IMG/VR virus record: IMGVR_UViG_3300024520_000011
Coordinates: 1-44,770 of that record
Direction: 5' to 3' (one strand)
DNA: 44,770 nucleotides
From: a virus
The translations under genes and the position numbers were made by a program. Below, one piece after another: positions 22,461 through 30,381 of the stretch. Positions within the stretch are counted from its first letter, which is position 1. Each line of letters opens with the position of its first letter. The notes beneath the pieces are model-generated. The model was not told the origin of the DNA and searched no databases. It was given only the letters and a program-made list of their open reading frames with translations.

Positions 22461-23261
22461 ATGCCAAAAAGAAAAGCATTGTCTAAAAAGTTAAGATTTG
22501 AGGTTTTCAAAAGGGATGGTTTTAAATGTGTATATTGCGGACGCTCCGCTCCGGAGGTTATTCTGCATATTGACCACGTAAAACCAGTTGCCAAGGGAGG
22601 TAAAAACACTCTTGTAAACCTTGTGTGCTCTTGTTTTGATTGCAATATAGGGAAAGGCGCAAGAGAACTGAGCGACGATTCTTTAATTTCTAAACAAAAA
22701 AAACAAGCAGATAAAATAAAAGCCCGCCAAGAGCAACTGGAAATGATGGTGAAGTGGTATGATTCTCTTGAAAAAATTCAAACAACTGAAATGGAAGTGC
22801 TTGTAAAAAAATGGCATCAGTACGTAAAAAAACAATATAGGCTGAGTCAAGAAGGTCAAAGGGATATGAAAAAACACCTTAAAAAGTATGGTTTCCAAGA
22901 GGTTTTAAATGCTATGGCTACAGCTACTGAGCAATATTTAAAATATAACGAAAAGGAAGAGATTGAACAAAAGTCGGTTAATTTAGCTTTTAAAAAAATA
23001 AGCGGGATTTGTAGGATTAGAGCATTCGATGGTAAAGACAAGGAAATATATAAAAAAGTTTATTACATAAGAGGAATACTCAAAAACAGGGTTTCCATGT
23101 CCGCTCTCGGCTGTAAACAATGCATTGGTTTTATAATAGAAAGCCATAAAACAAACAAAATTCCGTTAGAGAAAATACAATCGATAGCAACGAGATGTAA
23201 TAGCTATTATGATTTTCAAACAGAGATTGATAATCTTGCGGAAGGGATCAACAATGGCTAA
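22461..23261 (+). CDS. HNH endonuclease-domain protein of the replication module
   Basis: 266 aa. The first 75 residues are an HNH nuclease: RFEVFKRDGFKCVYCGRSAP (CxxC), HIDHVKPVAKGG (the H-D-H block) and LVNLVCSCFDCNIGKGAREL (N plus second CxxC). The remaining 190 residues are basic helix without a known signature. It begins after TGGAGGTAGC. Phage HNH proteins may cut DNA for replication, packaging or homing; the position right before the initiator suggests a replication role. Confidence 0.85.
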   Translation: MPKRKALSKKLRFEVFKRDGFKCVYCGRSAPEVILHIDHVKPVAKGGKNTLVNLVCSCFDCNIGKGARELSDDSLISKQKKQADKIKARQEQLEMMVKWYDSLEKIQTTEMEVLVKKWHQYVKKQYRLSQEGQRDMKKHLKKYGFQEVLNAMATATEQYLKYNEKEEIEQKSVNLAFKKISGICRIRAFDGKDKEIYKKVYYIRGILKNRVSMSALGCKQCIGFIIESHKTNKIPLEKIQSIATRCNSYYDFQTEIDNLAEGINNG

Positions 23262-24090
23262 AAACAGACCCGTTAATAGCGATTTTTGGATAGACGAATT
23301 TATCGAATCTTTGACAGTAAAGGAAAGATATTTGTTTCTTTACCTTTTAACGAATCCTGATTGTCATATTTCAGGAATATATAAAACTACAGTTAAAAGA
23401 ATGGCGACTGATACTGACTTAACTAAAAAAGAAGTTGAAAAAGCTTTGTCCCGGTTTTCTGCTAAGGATAAAGTTTATTTTAAAGAAGGGTATATTGTAA
23501 TAGTAAATTTTCTTAAATACCAAAAACCGAATACTTTGATGATAAAGGGGATCGAAAAGGCTTTGAAAGCCTTACCTAACCCTTTGAAAGGCTTTATCGG
23601 TTCTAAGGAATCTAAAATTTTCTTAAATATTCAGCGTACTTCTAAAGCCTTTGAAAGCCTATTGAAAGCCTTTGAAAGGATAAATAAGAATATAGATATA
23701 GATAAGAATGAAAATAATAATGAAGATGAAGATGAAGATGCTGAAGTTTCCGAAATACCGGATTTCTATTTACGACTTGCTGACCGATTTTATCAAAAGA
23801 AAAAAACCCAAACGAATGTTAAAATTGGATACCATCAAGAAAAATGGGCAAAGGTTTTGCATCAGCTTGAATATATAGACAAGTACACACAGGACATAAT
23901 CACAAAGGTTTTGGAGTTTGCCTTAAATGATGACTTCTGGATTACAAATCTGATTTCACTGGCTGGCATAAGGAAAAAGAGCAAAAACGAATTATCAAAG
24001 TTTGCAAACATACTGGCTAAATGTGAACAAAGAAATAATGGCAAAAAACAATACGAAAATTATGAATCAGAAGCCTACAAGGTGATATAA
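23254..24090 (+). CDS. Replication initiator / replisome organiser
   Basis: 278 aa from the ATG at 23254 (8-bp overlap with the HNH gene). The N-terminal 100 residues (VNSDFWIDEFIESLTVKERY, then LTKKEVEKALSRFSAK and YIVIVNFLKYQKP) form a winged-helix domain of the type found in phage replisome organisers. A Lys/Asp/Glu-rich linker follows, then a helical C-terminus (QEKWAKVLHQLEYIDK, KNELSKFANILAKCEQRNNG) that would load the helicase. The coding DNA of the middle part carries iterons, as in lambda O. The DnaB-type gene begins at its stop. Confidence 0.75.
   Translation: MAKNRPVNSDFWIDEFIESLTVKERYLFLYLLTNPDCHISGIYKTTVKRMATDTDLTKKEVEKALSRFSAKDKVYFKEGYIVIVNFLKYQKPNTLMIKGIEKALKALPNPLKGFIGSKESKIFLNIQRTSKAFESLLKAFERINKNIDIDKNENNNEDEDEDAEVSEIPDFYLRLADRFYQKKKTQTNVKIGYHQEKWAKVLHQLEYIDKYTQDIITKVLEFALNDDFWITNLISLAGIRKKSKNELSKFANILAKCEQRNNGKKQYENYESEAYKVI
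23559..23740. other. Putative replication origin (iterons plus AT-rich stretch) inside the initiator gene
   Basis: Near-palindromic copies of CCTTTGAAAGG/C occur at 23559-23571 (GGCTTTGAAAGCC), 23581-23591, 23648-23659 and 23669-23679, with a half copy at 23660-23670. A purely A/T and purine-rich run follows at about 23680-23740. Iterons plus an AT-rich melting region inside an initiator gene is the layout of ori-lambda. Confidence 0.65.
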
Positions 24091-25499
24091 TGACAATACT
24101 CCCCCCTCAAAATTTAGAAATGGAAGAGAGCTTGATAGCCTCTTGTTTCTTAGAGAAGTCTTTGGTCAGTGAAATTTGCGGCATACTAAACCATACGGAT
24201 TTTTACCAAACTTCACACCAGTTAATTTTCAAGGAGATTGAGATAGCCAATCAGGCAGGTTCAGAATTTGATCTTGCAACTGTGGTCAGTTCCCTAAGAG
24301 AAAAAAAGCTTTTAACGAAATGCGGTGGAGCCTCTAAAATAAGCTGTATGTTTGATACCGTACCACGAGCCTCTGCCCCAAAGAAATATGCCTTAAAAGT
24401 AAAAGAGTTGAGTATAAGAAGGCAGTTAATTGACAGGGTGCAGGGCATTAACCGGGATGCTTACGGGTTTGAAGTTCCCACTGAGCTTCTTTTAAGCAAT
24501 GCAAAAAAGGCAATAGCGGATTTGGTTTTAACTGGCACGGCTTCTGAAATAGTGGAGTTTGCTGATTATCAAATGGAATGCACAAGCCGATATGAAAAGC
24601 TTCAGAAATACCAGGGCATGACGGGAGTAACAACGGGATATTACAAGATAGATGAGCTTACTTGCGGGTTCACACCGGGAGATTTAATCATTTTAGCAGC
24701 CCGCCCGTCCATGGGAAAAACTGCGTTTGCTGTAAACATGATGACAAAACAATGTCGGGAGGATATCCCGGTCGGTTTTTTGTCTCTGGAAATGACCAGG
24801 TTGAAAATTCATAATCGAATTAATGCGGCTGGTGCTAAAATAGACAGCCTTAAATTCAGAAGCGGGGGGTTCACCTCTCAAGAGTTTAAAAGCTTATCGG
24901 ATTTTATGCCAGCTAATTCATATTGGCAATTACACATTGATGACAGCACGGGGATAAATCAAAACCAGATCCGATCAAAGATTCAGTTTTTCGTGCAGGA
25001 AAAGGGCGCGCAAATTGTCTATATTGATTATTTGCAACTCATAAAATCAGCCGCTACATACAAAAGAAAAGACCTTGAAATAGGGGATATTGTTCAGGAC
25101 ATAAAAGCCATGGCAAAGGATTTCAATATTCCGATTGTGCTGTTATCTCAACTGAACAGAAATCTTGAATCCAGAGAGAACAAAAGACCAAGACTTTCTG
25201 ATTTGCGTGAATCCGGCGCTATAGAGCAAGAGGCGGATATTGTTATTTTTTTGTATCGACGCAGTATGTATACAGATTTTGAGTATTTCATGTTTAGAGG
25301 ACAGCCGTACGCTCTTACACTGGAATCTCTGAAGTCTAAAAAAACAGACCCGGCTGTAAAAAAAGCATACTGGATGGATGCGGAGGCGATTTTTGCAAAG
25401 CACAGGGACGGGAGCCTGGGGACGGTTAAGTTGGGCTTTGAGCGTGAATTTACACAATTCCATAACATATCGGGGGAGCGCAATGAAGCGGGTGAATAA
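24090..25499 (+). CDS. DnaB-family replicative helicase
   Basis: 469 aa, typical length. The N-terminal domain (ESLIASCFLEKSLVSEICGI, DFYQTSHQLIFKEIE) matches DnaB_N, and the RecA-like core has Walker A ARPSMGKTAFAVNMM (near residue 207), IVYIDYLQLIKSA as Walker B, VLLSQLNRNLESRENKRPRL and SGAIEQEADIVIFLYR. It unwinds the phage DNA as a hexameric ring, loaded by the upstream initiator. Start ATG overlaps the initiator's TAA by one base. No DnaG-like primase was found, so host primase is presumably used. Confidence 0.95.
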   Translation: MTILPPQNLEMEESLIASCFLEKSLVSEICGILNHTDFYQTSHQLIFKEIEIANQAGSEFDLATVVSSLREKKLLTKCGGASKISCMFDTVPRASAPKKYALKVKELSIRRQLIDRVQGINRDAYGFEVPTELLLSNAKKAIADLVLTGTASEIVEFADYQMECTSRYEKLQKYQGMTGVTTGYYKIDELTCGFTPGDLIILAARPSMGKTAFAVNMMTKQCREDIPVGFLSLEMTRLKIHNRINAAGAKIDSLKFRSGGFTSQEFKSLSDFMPANSYWQLHIDDSTGINQNQIRSKIQFFVQEKGAQIVYIDYLQLIKSAATYKRKDLEIGDIVQDIKAMAKDFNIPIVLLSQLNRNLESRENKRPRLSDLRESGAIEQEADIVIFLYRRSMYTDFEYFMFRGQPYALTLESLKSKKTDPAVKKAYWMDAEAIFAKHRDGSLGTVKLGFEREFTQFHNISGERNEAGE

Positions 25500-25596
25500 A
25501 CTTAGAATAGCCAATATTATTTATATGATTGGAAAGCAGTTTGGAATGAAGAGCGCAGGATTAAACAGGTGGGTACTGAAGGTAAGGAAAATATGA
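25483..25596 (+). CDS. Small basic protein (37 aa)
   Basis: The ATG at 25483 follows CGGGGGAG by 4 bases and overlaps the helicase end by 17 bp. The peptide (NKLRIANIIYMIGKQFGMKS, then AGLNRWVLKVRKI) is basic and amphipathic. Unknown. Confidence 0.45.
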   Translation: MKRVNKLRIANIIYMIGKQFGMKSAGLNRWVLKVRKI

Positions 25597-25614
25597 AAAC
25601 GAAACGGAGCTAAA

Positions 25615-25905
25615 ATGAGTGATGAAATCAAAATTGGCAGTGAGTGGTGGAAAATGCCATGTGAAAATCCTTTGCTTGTGCAGAGGCTTACCTTAAAAGA
25701 TATGTGTTGCAGTATTCTTGAAAAAAGCGGGGAGCCTCTGCATTATAAGGAAATAGCAAAGCGATTGGAAGCTGATTATGGCAAAACGTTTGAACATGTG
25801 AAGAGTAAAGCGACAACCATAACAGGGGCTTTATGGCAAGAACAAAAGATTATAGGCAATGGGCGTGGATATTACTTTCTGAAAGAATGGGAGGAGGGCA
25901 AATGA
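25615..25905 (+). CDS. HARE-HTH winged-helix protein
   Basis: 96 aa. Residues about 24-92 (LTLKDMCCSILEKSGEPLHY KEIAK broken over the helix-turn region, then GALWQEQKIIGNGRGYYFL) fit the HARE-HTH domain, which occurs in the RNA polymerase delta subunit and in nucleic-acid modifying enzymes. It may bind DNA and act as a regulator. Its stop overlaps the next ATG. Confidence 0.75.
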   Translation: MSDEIKIGSEWWKMPCENPLLVQRLTLKDMCCSILEKSGEPLHYKEIAKRLEADYGKTFEHVKSKATTITGALWQEQKIIGNGRGYYFLKEWEEGK

Positions 25906-26150
25906 ACTGGTTAAAAAGAAAGTATAAGGCAGTTATGAAAAATGAGGTTTTGTTTAATTTCATAGCCTCTTCTGTTTGCTTTGCAGCGATGGTCGGAGTT
26001 TGTGCAGATTCTTTAAAAGCTTTTTTCCTATGCTGTTCAGGTCTTTATTTGTTTATGTGGTTTATTGCTTTGTGTATCCAAATTTTTACAAAAAACCTGC
26101 CATTAATTATGATAAATCAGAACACGGGAGGTGATGACAATGCAGATTGA
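25902..26150 (+). CDS. Small membrane protein (82 aa)
   Basis: The ATG at 25902 (ATGA overlap, GGGAGGAGGG upstream) is preferred over a longer in-frame start. Two hydrophobic helices at about 17-36 (VLFNFIASSVCFAAMVGVCA) and 42-63 (FFLCCSGLYLFMWFIALCIQ). Early membrane protein of unknown role. Confidence 0.6.
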   Translation: MNWLKRKYKAVMKNEVLFNFIASSVCFAAMVGVCADSLKAFFLCCSGLYLFMWFIALCIQIFTKNLPLIMINQNTGGDDNAD

Positions 26151-26595
26151 AGATATTAAAGAGGGCGTTAAGGTGAGGCAGAAAAAAAACCCTTGCACAA
26201 AAGGAGTGATTACGGATTATGATGAGATGTTTAACCATGTGTCTTTTAGGGCTGGGGTCGATTATGGGCAGCTGAGTTCGGCTTTTCTTGAAGAATGGGA
26301 ACTGGACACTGCCGTTCCGATAACAGCCGAATCCCTGATTAATGCGGGGTTTCAGGAACAAACGGAGGCTATGAACTCTGGGGAAACAGTAGCGTATTAT
26401 CTTTTTCCTTTGCCGTGTGCAATAAAGGAGTTTCAGAAAGCTTTGATTTTTCATTTAGACATGAAAGAATGTGATTTAATAGAAAGAAGGCGAGAAGACA
26501 GCCGGCTAACAGAGCTTATAGGTATAGAAGCCAAAAAAGAAACCATGACGGAATTGCTTGATTTAATAAGGGCTTTGGGAGGGCAAATAGAATGA
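26140..26595 (+). CDS. Hypothetical protein (151 aa)
   Basis: Start taken at the ATG at 26140, 8 bases after GGGAGG; GTG at 26131 and ATG at 26134 are alternatives. The first 50 residues (IEDIKEGVKVRQKKNPCTKG, VITDYDEMFNHVSFRAGVDY) look like a small SH3-like barrel; helices follow. Function unknown. Confidence 0.6.
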   Translation: MQIEDIKEGVKVRQKKNPCTKGVITDYDEMFNHVSFRAGVDYGQLSSAFLEEWELDTAVPITAESLINAGFQEQTEAMNSGETVAYYLFPLPCAIKEFQKALIFHLDMKECDLIERRREDSRLTELIGIEAKKETMTELLDLIRALGGQIE

Positions 26596-27041
26596 AAAAC
26601 GGAGACTTGGTAGAGTTTGACAAGGCACGAAAGGAATGTAGTTTTTATGAGAGCGGGCTTTGTGATTACCCAGACATAGAAAGTGCTTGCGCTGTCCAGC
26701 AATGCCCTGTGATTAGGCTGGTAACAATATCAGAAATTGAAAGGCATAATGCAGAGTTGTATGAACAGCTTAAAAAAAACATGGAAAAGATGAAAAGCCA
26801 AAAAGTGCATGAACAGAGGGACGAACTCAATACATTCCCAGCAAATTATAGCGAGTTTTTTAAATCATGGGTTTTGTGGTGTGGGAACGAATCAATCGCA
26901 ACAGAATCCTGGACAATAGAGCTTATGCCAGATGGCAGGGTAACTATCAACAGCGATGAAGCATTGATGATACAGGTAAAAGAGGATAATGCCCTTGTAG
27001 TCTTTGCTGTGTCCAGAGGCGGGGAGGTGAAGTATGAATAA
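26592..27041 (+). CDS. Hypothetical protein with Cys cluster (149 aa)
   Basis: An N-terminal segment has four cysteines (CSFYESGLCDYPDIESACAV then QQCP), a possible metal site; a Lys-rich helix and beta-rich end follow. ATGA overlap upstream. Unknown. Confidence 0.55.
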   Translation: MKNGDLVEFDKARKECSFYESGLCDYPDIESACAVQQCPVIRLVTISEIERHNAELYEQLKKNMEKMKSQKVHEQRDELNTFPANYSEFFKSWVLWCGNESIATESWTIELMPDGRVTINSDEALMIQVKEDNALVVFAVSRGGEVKYE

Positions 27042-27261
27042 ACCGGAAAAAATAAAAATAGGGCTTTTCCAGGTAACTCTCCTAGAAGATGGCAAATTGA
27101 AAGTATGGGCAGAAGATGCCCTTGTAATCCATCCAAAAACAGACAATCACATAGAAATAAATACCGAAAATGTGAGAATGGATGTGAACGATAGCAATGT
27201 ATGGGGCGGAAAGCTACCCAGCACAAAGCCATGGCTGCTATATTCGTTTTTTAATAGGTAG
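27034..27261 (+). CDS. Hypothetical beta-rich protein (75 aa)
   Basis: IKIGLFQVTLLEDGKLKVWA then NHIEINTENVRMDVNDSNVW, an all-beta appearance. It overlaps the previous gene by 8 bp after GGGGAGGTGAAGT. Not recognised. Confidence 0.55.
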   Translation: MNKPEKIKIGLFQVTLLEDGKLKVWAEDALVIHPKTDNHIEINTENVRMDVNDSNVWGGKLPSTKPWLLYSFFNR

Positions 27262-27332
27262 GCAGGGGCGGGAAGATAGAGCGGCAGGGCATGGACGCTG
27301 GGCGGTTTAAATCAGAAATAAAGGAGGGCTAA

Positions 27333-28100
27333 ATGATGTGTGGAGGAGGATCTTATAGTGTCGCATACGACGACATAGAAACGGAAACCCAGCTTTGGAA
27401 AACTTCAACGGATGGTAAACACGTAGCTTTTTATGCTGATAATTCAGACTGTGAAGGGGCAACGGAATGGTGCCGAGCCCACTGCTACATGAAAACAAAA
27501 CCGGTTATAACCCAGTATGACCCCAATTTTATGTCACTTGATTATAACGCAAAATATTTCTATTGCGTTGGGGCAGTTCAAAGGAAAGCATTTGCAAAAG
27601 ATTTTTTAGAAGCAAAGTACATAACCTTTTTTGCGTCTGGCACGATGTCGCAAATGGTCTCAAGCAATGGGGAGACTTTACGTACCATCATAAGAGAAAT
27701 AGCTGATGGACACCAAAATAAAGTCATACGCTTTTTTGTCAGGCGACCAATCAGATTTGAAAAGGTGGATAATGTTGGCATCCTTAGCGAACATAGCAAC
27801 CGCCTTGAAACAAAGGTGCCTTTCCCCCAAAATGCTGTCATTGTTTTTTCGGTCGATATGTTCACGCATCTAAGCTATGTTCATTGGGCTTTAAAATCAA
27901 AGGAGGTTTCAATGATTTCGATAGTGGATCATCCTGATAATATTAAGCAGATAGCATATTTAAAAACCCAAGTGAAAAATGTGTTAACTTGCGAGGATTG
28001 TAAAGAAAACGGGTATCTTTGTTTCAAGCAGGAACAAAAAACATTATTGATAATGAAATATATAACAGACGAGGCGATGGGAATACGCGGTTTAAATTAG
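27333..28100 (+). CDS. Cysteine-rich GP88-like protein, possible Fe-S/radical-SAM relative
   Basis: 255 aa. CEGATEWCRAHCYMKTKP near residue 50 matches the 'C.g....C...CY...g' start of phage GP88-like proteins. A central block (YITFFASGTMSQMVSSNGET, then KVIRFFVRRPIRF) resembles the strand-helix pattern of radical-SAM-type barrels. The C-terminus has CEDCKENGYLCFK, a second Cys cluster (CxxCx5C-like). I therefore suggest a metal- or Fe-S-binding enzyme of phage origin; no substrate can be proposed. GGAGGGCTAA precedes two ATGs. Confidence 0.5.
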   Translation: MMCGGGSYSVAYDDIETETQLWKTSTDGKHVAFYADNSDCEGATEWCRAHCYMKTKPVITQYDPNFMSLDYNAKYFYCVGAVQRKAFAKDFLEAKYITFFASGTMSQMVSSNGETLRTIIREIADGHQNKVIRFFVRRPIRFEKVDNVGILSEHSNRLETKVPFPQNAVIVFSVDMFTHLSYVHWALKSKEVSMISIVDHPDNIKQIAYLKTQVKNVLTCEDCKENGYLCFKQEQKTLLIMKYITDEAMGIRGLN

Positions 28101-28113
28101 AAAGGAGCGGAGG

Positions 28114-28422
28114 ATGAGCAGAGACGAAGCAACAAAACAGACTATATCTATTTCGGAGTGGAGAAAGGGCGTTACACGACATACACGGCAACCCGCTTTT
28201 CCTGTAGTTTGTGATGCACAGCAAAGACAAATAGAGAAAACAAAAGGGGCGCCAAGCGGAATATCAAGCGCAGGTGTAATTGAGCTTATTAAGTCATGGC
28301 GGGAAGGGATAGAATATTATGAGTCTTTTCCTGATAAGTTAGGCGAAGGCGCAGCCGCAATATACAGCATATGTATTTACAATCTTTGGGAGAAAATGGG
28401 GTGCAGTGATGAAAAAGCTTAA
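28114..28422 (+). CDS. Hypothetical protein (102 aa)
   Basis: A basic N-terminal part (SISEWRKGVTRHTRQPAFPV) and a helical C-terminal half (IELIKSWREGIEYYESFPDK). AAAGGAGCGGAGG precedes the ATG. No match recognised. Confidence 0.55.
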   Translation: MSRDEATKQTISISEWRKGVTRHTRQPAFPVVCDAQQRQIEKTKGAPSGISSAGVIELIKSWREGIEYYESFPDKLGEGAAAIYSICIYNLWEKMGCSDEKA

Positions 28423-28735
28423 CAAAGGACAGCAAAAAGTAATCTTGCTTGGGTACGCAGCCGAACTTAAAAAGACGCTGGACAGATTTTTTGAAACTGA
28501 TAACTTTGACGTTACTGTTTTTTATGGCAGCTTTTCGGCATTAGTGAAGATTTACCGGAAAAAAAGATATGGAAGTGGAGCAAGGGTTTTCCCTTTTAAA
28601 GCTGTAAAAAAGAGAAGCAGCGGCGCAATATGGCTAAGAAAGCCGTTAGTTGATAAAGAGTGGTTCAGTCCGGCGGCTTTTGATTCTATAGGCTTTGTGG
28701 AGAGGCTATGCAAACACGAAGGGAGCGGAGGATGA
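28409..28735 (+). CDS. Hypothetical protein (108 aa)
   Basis: ATG at 28409 inside the end of the previous gene (14-bp overlap); a GTG at 28406 is in frame. Basic (LVKIYRKKRYGSGARVFPFK, VKKRSSGAIWLRKPL), so nucleic-acid binding is possible. Unknown. Confidence 0.55.
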   Translation: MKKLNKGQQKVILLGYAAELKKTLDRFFETDNFDVTVFYGSFSALVKIYRKKRYGSGARVFPFKAVKKRSSGAIWLRKPLVDKEWFSPAAFDSIGFVERLCKHEGSGG

Positions 28736-28944
28736 GAGGTAAAAGAATTACAGTAATTCATGGCGGGTGGGAATGTACCACAGAAGAGCCACCAGAAGTG
28801 GCGGTTAAATTACTTGCTGAAACAATACTGCGGGATGCAACGTTAGAGGCCGCAAGTGGGGTATATAAAGTAGGCGATAAAGAATATAGCGTAGAGCCTC
28901 AATATATCTTGAGAATCAAGTTTGACATTGAGGAGGTGAAGTAA
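28732..28944 (+). CDS. Hypothetical protein (70 aa)
   Basis: ATGA overlap with the preceding stop decides the start. Contains ITVIHGGWECTTEEPPEVAV and YKVGDKEYSVEPQYILRIKF. A small beta protein; no family recognised. Confidence 0.55.
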   Translation: MRGKRITVIHGGWECTTEEPPEVAVKLLAETILRDATLEAASGVYKVGDKEYSVEPQYILRIKFDIEEVK

Positions 28945-29150
28945 TGAGTAAACCAATCTATGAACCGGCTGGCAGGGCAGCGGAGTTCTCAAAATTTGCG
29001 CTGAATTTATTCAATGGCTGTTCGCATGGCTGTGAATATTGTTTTAATAAAATCGGAGTTGCAAAAAATCTTTTAGGCAAAGATGACGTTACGCCAAAAA
29101 AGGTTTTGGTTTTTGATCTTGATATAGAAAAAGAACCAGGGAACAATTGA
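28944..29150 (+). CDS. Truncated radical-SAM protein (68 aa)
   Basis: Residues 2-45 match the start of phage/bacterial radical-SAM proteins: YEPAGRAAEFSKFALNLFNG followed by CSHGCEYCF, the CxxxCxxC cluster motif preceded by NLFNG. Such proteins normally continue for about 200 more residues through the TIM barrel, but this one stops after KKVLVFDLDIEKEPGNN. A run of eight G residues (29153-29160) follows the stop and serves as the ribosome site of the next gene. Start overlaps the previous TAA by one base. It may be a decayed enzyme or a small Fe-S protein. Confidence 0.7.
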   Translation: MSKPIYEPAGRAAEFSKFALNLFNGCSHGCEYCFNKIGVAKNLLGKDDVTPKKVLVFDLDIEKEPGNN

Positions 29151-29164
29151 TCGGGGGGGGATAA

Positions 29165-29773
29165 ATGACTGAACGTGAATATTTAACAATCTTCAGCAAG
29201 CCTCTTAAGCAGGAATTTTGGTATCATAAAATTGGTGATACTTTCCCGGATTTTTCTGACAAAAAAGAAGGTGATGCAGAGGGTGAAAAGACAGAAGAAA
29301 AAGGAAAGAAGCGATTCACAAAAAAACTGCCTTTTGATTATTTACTGGAAAATGAAAAAGGGGCAATTAAAGGCGAGGCGAAACGAATTGTAAAGGAAAG
29401 CCTGAATCCCAAATATGTATTTAAAAAACACCAGTTAGATGCGTTCCGGGATATTCATAACGTAAAAGTTAAGGCTGGGCGTGGTATGTTTGACTCGTCT
29501 CATTTGATATGGCTTCTTTTTATGGATAAACCATTAACAAAACTTAAAAAAGGCTCTCTTTCAGAGTACGCAAAAGAGAATAATCTAATATGGCGGATCC
29601 GGAAAGCAGATAAGATTATCTTCGCTATTGAGCTTTATTATCAGCCGGAATACGCTGTCAAAACCACGAAAATTATGAAGTTTATTGAATCAGGTTTTTA
29701 CCGTATTTATTCGTATCATGGCGGCAACAAGGGTTTTCGATTAAGAGAGGATATTAGCAGTATAAAGGAGTAA
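29165..29773 (+). CDS. RecU-like PD-(D/E)XK nuclease (Holliday junction resolvase candidate)
   Basis: 202 aa. KKLPFDYLLENEKGAIKGEA with K immediately after supplies the D...(E)xK core of PD-(D/E)XK nucleases (PFD at about 57; EAK). YVFKKHQLDAFRDIHN (near 90) matches the 'f.lk.HQ...l......gg' helix of RecU-like resolvases, and SSHLIWLLFMDKP is the following strand. It probably resolves branched DNA before packaging. It is the last gene of the rightward block and faces the leftward operon. Confidence 0.6.
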   Translation: MTEREYLTIFSKPLKQEFWYHKIGDTFPDFSDKKEGDAEGEKTEEKGKKRFTKKLPFDYLLENEKGAIKGEAKRIVKESLNPKYVFKKHQLDAFRDIHNVKVKAGRGMFDSSHLIWLLFMDKPLTKLKKGSLSEYAKENNLIWRIRKADKIIFAIELYYQPEYAVKTTKIMKFIESGFYRIYSYHGGNKGFRLREDISSIKE

Positions 29774-29774
29774 T

Positions 29775-29795
29775 GCCCCCACAATTAAGGGGGGC
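29775..29795. other. GC-rich hairpin at convergent gene junction
   Basis: GCCCCC (29775-29780) pairs with GGGGGC (29790-29795), loop of 9, lying in the 37-bp gap between opposing genes. It lacks a T-run on either side, so any termination would need another factor. Confidence 0.4.
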
Positions 29796-29810
29796 GGGGA
29801 GGGTTGAGGG

Positions 29811-30071
29811 TTAATTGATAAATTTAGCGACAAGCTGGCTTTGTAGCTCTGCTATGTCCGCTTCGTGTTGTCCCTTGCTTTCTGTTAGCAGACTTCTTGC
29901 TGCTCCCGGTGGGATAAAGTCGGGAAAGATGAAATCTTTTTGCCTTTGCAAGTCGAAGTTACCAAGGCTGAGATAATAGTTTGCCGTGTCCAAATCCTTC
30001 CTTTTTTTCTGAATTTCCTTGAGCAAATTGCTGATTTCAGTCGCTCTTTTTTCTGCCTCTTCATACTTCAT
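29811..30071 (-). CDS. Coiled-coil protein (86 aa)
   Basis: MKYEEAEKRATEISNLLKEI and KKRKDLDTANYYLSLGNFDL form heptad-like helices. AAAGGAGAAATAACT precedes the ATG. Function unknown. Last gene of the short leftward operon. Confidence 0.6.
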   Translation of the reverse strand: MKYEEAEKRATEISNLLKEIQKKRKDLDTANYYLSLGNFDLQRQKDFIFPDFIPPGAARSLLTESKGQHEADIAELQSQLVAKFIN

Positions 30072-30073
30072 AG

Positions 30074-30226
30074 TTATTTCTCCTTTAATATTTTTTCAAG
30101 TTCTGGTAGCTGTTTGAGATCTTCGGCTTTGACTTCGCCTGTTTTGAGTGCCTTAATCAGTGAATCAAGCATTAGGGCGGCTCGTGCTTTGTGAAATTGT
30201 TTTTGCTTTATTCCAAAGTCGCTCAT
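30074..30226 (-). CDS. Small helical protein (50 aa)
   Basis: ATG at 30226 with GGGAGG 8 bases upstream and ATGA overlap with the RHH gene; this decides the start over a longer frame. QKQFHKARAALMLDSLIKAL, then EVKAEDLKQLPELEKIL: helical and possibly a partner of the RHH protein. Confidence 0.6.
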   Translation of the reverse strand: MSDFGIKQKQFHKARAALMLDSLIKALKTGEVKAEDLKQLPELEKILKEK

Positions 30227-30381
30227 GACCCTTTCCTCCCTTTGTTCTTCAACCATTGATTCAAAATCCACCGTATTTGGTCCGGCAGCTTCCGCCCTGC
30301 TTTCTTCCCCTCTTTTCCGATGTCTTTTAGTAATTTCTTGTCAAGCCTGATGTTATACATTTTTTTCAGTTCCTGAGCCAT
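30223..30381 (-). CDS. Ribbon-helix-helix (Arc/MetJ-type) regulator
   Basis: 52 aa. MYNIRLDKKLLKDIGKEGKK and AGRKLPDQIRWILNQWLKNK form a beta strand with alternating residues, an amphipathic helix, a G-R-turn and a second helix, the Arc-type RHH layout. AGGAGAGTATAAAAA precedes the ATG. It is the only clear DNA-binding protein of this operon and is likely to autoregulate the promoter at 31748-31776. The frame is short, so automatic gene calls with a length cut-off near 60 codons would miss it. Confidence 0.75.
   Translation of the reverse strand: MAQELKKMYNIRLDKKLLKDIGKEGKKAGRKLPDQIRWILNQWLKNKGRKGS

Noticed and set aside
22461-23261. Homing HNH gene inside a group I intron formed with the upstream RNA
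   Set aside because: No interrupted gene flanks it, no P/Q/R/S-like core was seen, and the RNA ends in a terminator before the gene.
23559-23679. CRISPR-like repeat array
   Set aside because: Repeats are short, nearly palindromic, irregularly spaced and within a gene; iterons explain them.
29775-29795. Bidirectional rho-independent terminator
   Set aside because: Stem is real but no T-run follows on either strand, so it was listed only as a hairpin.
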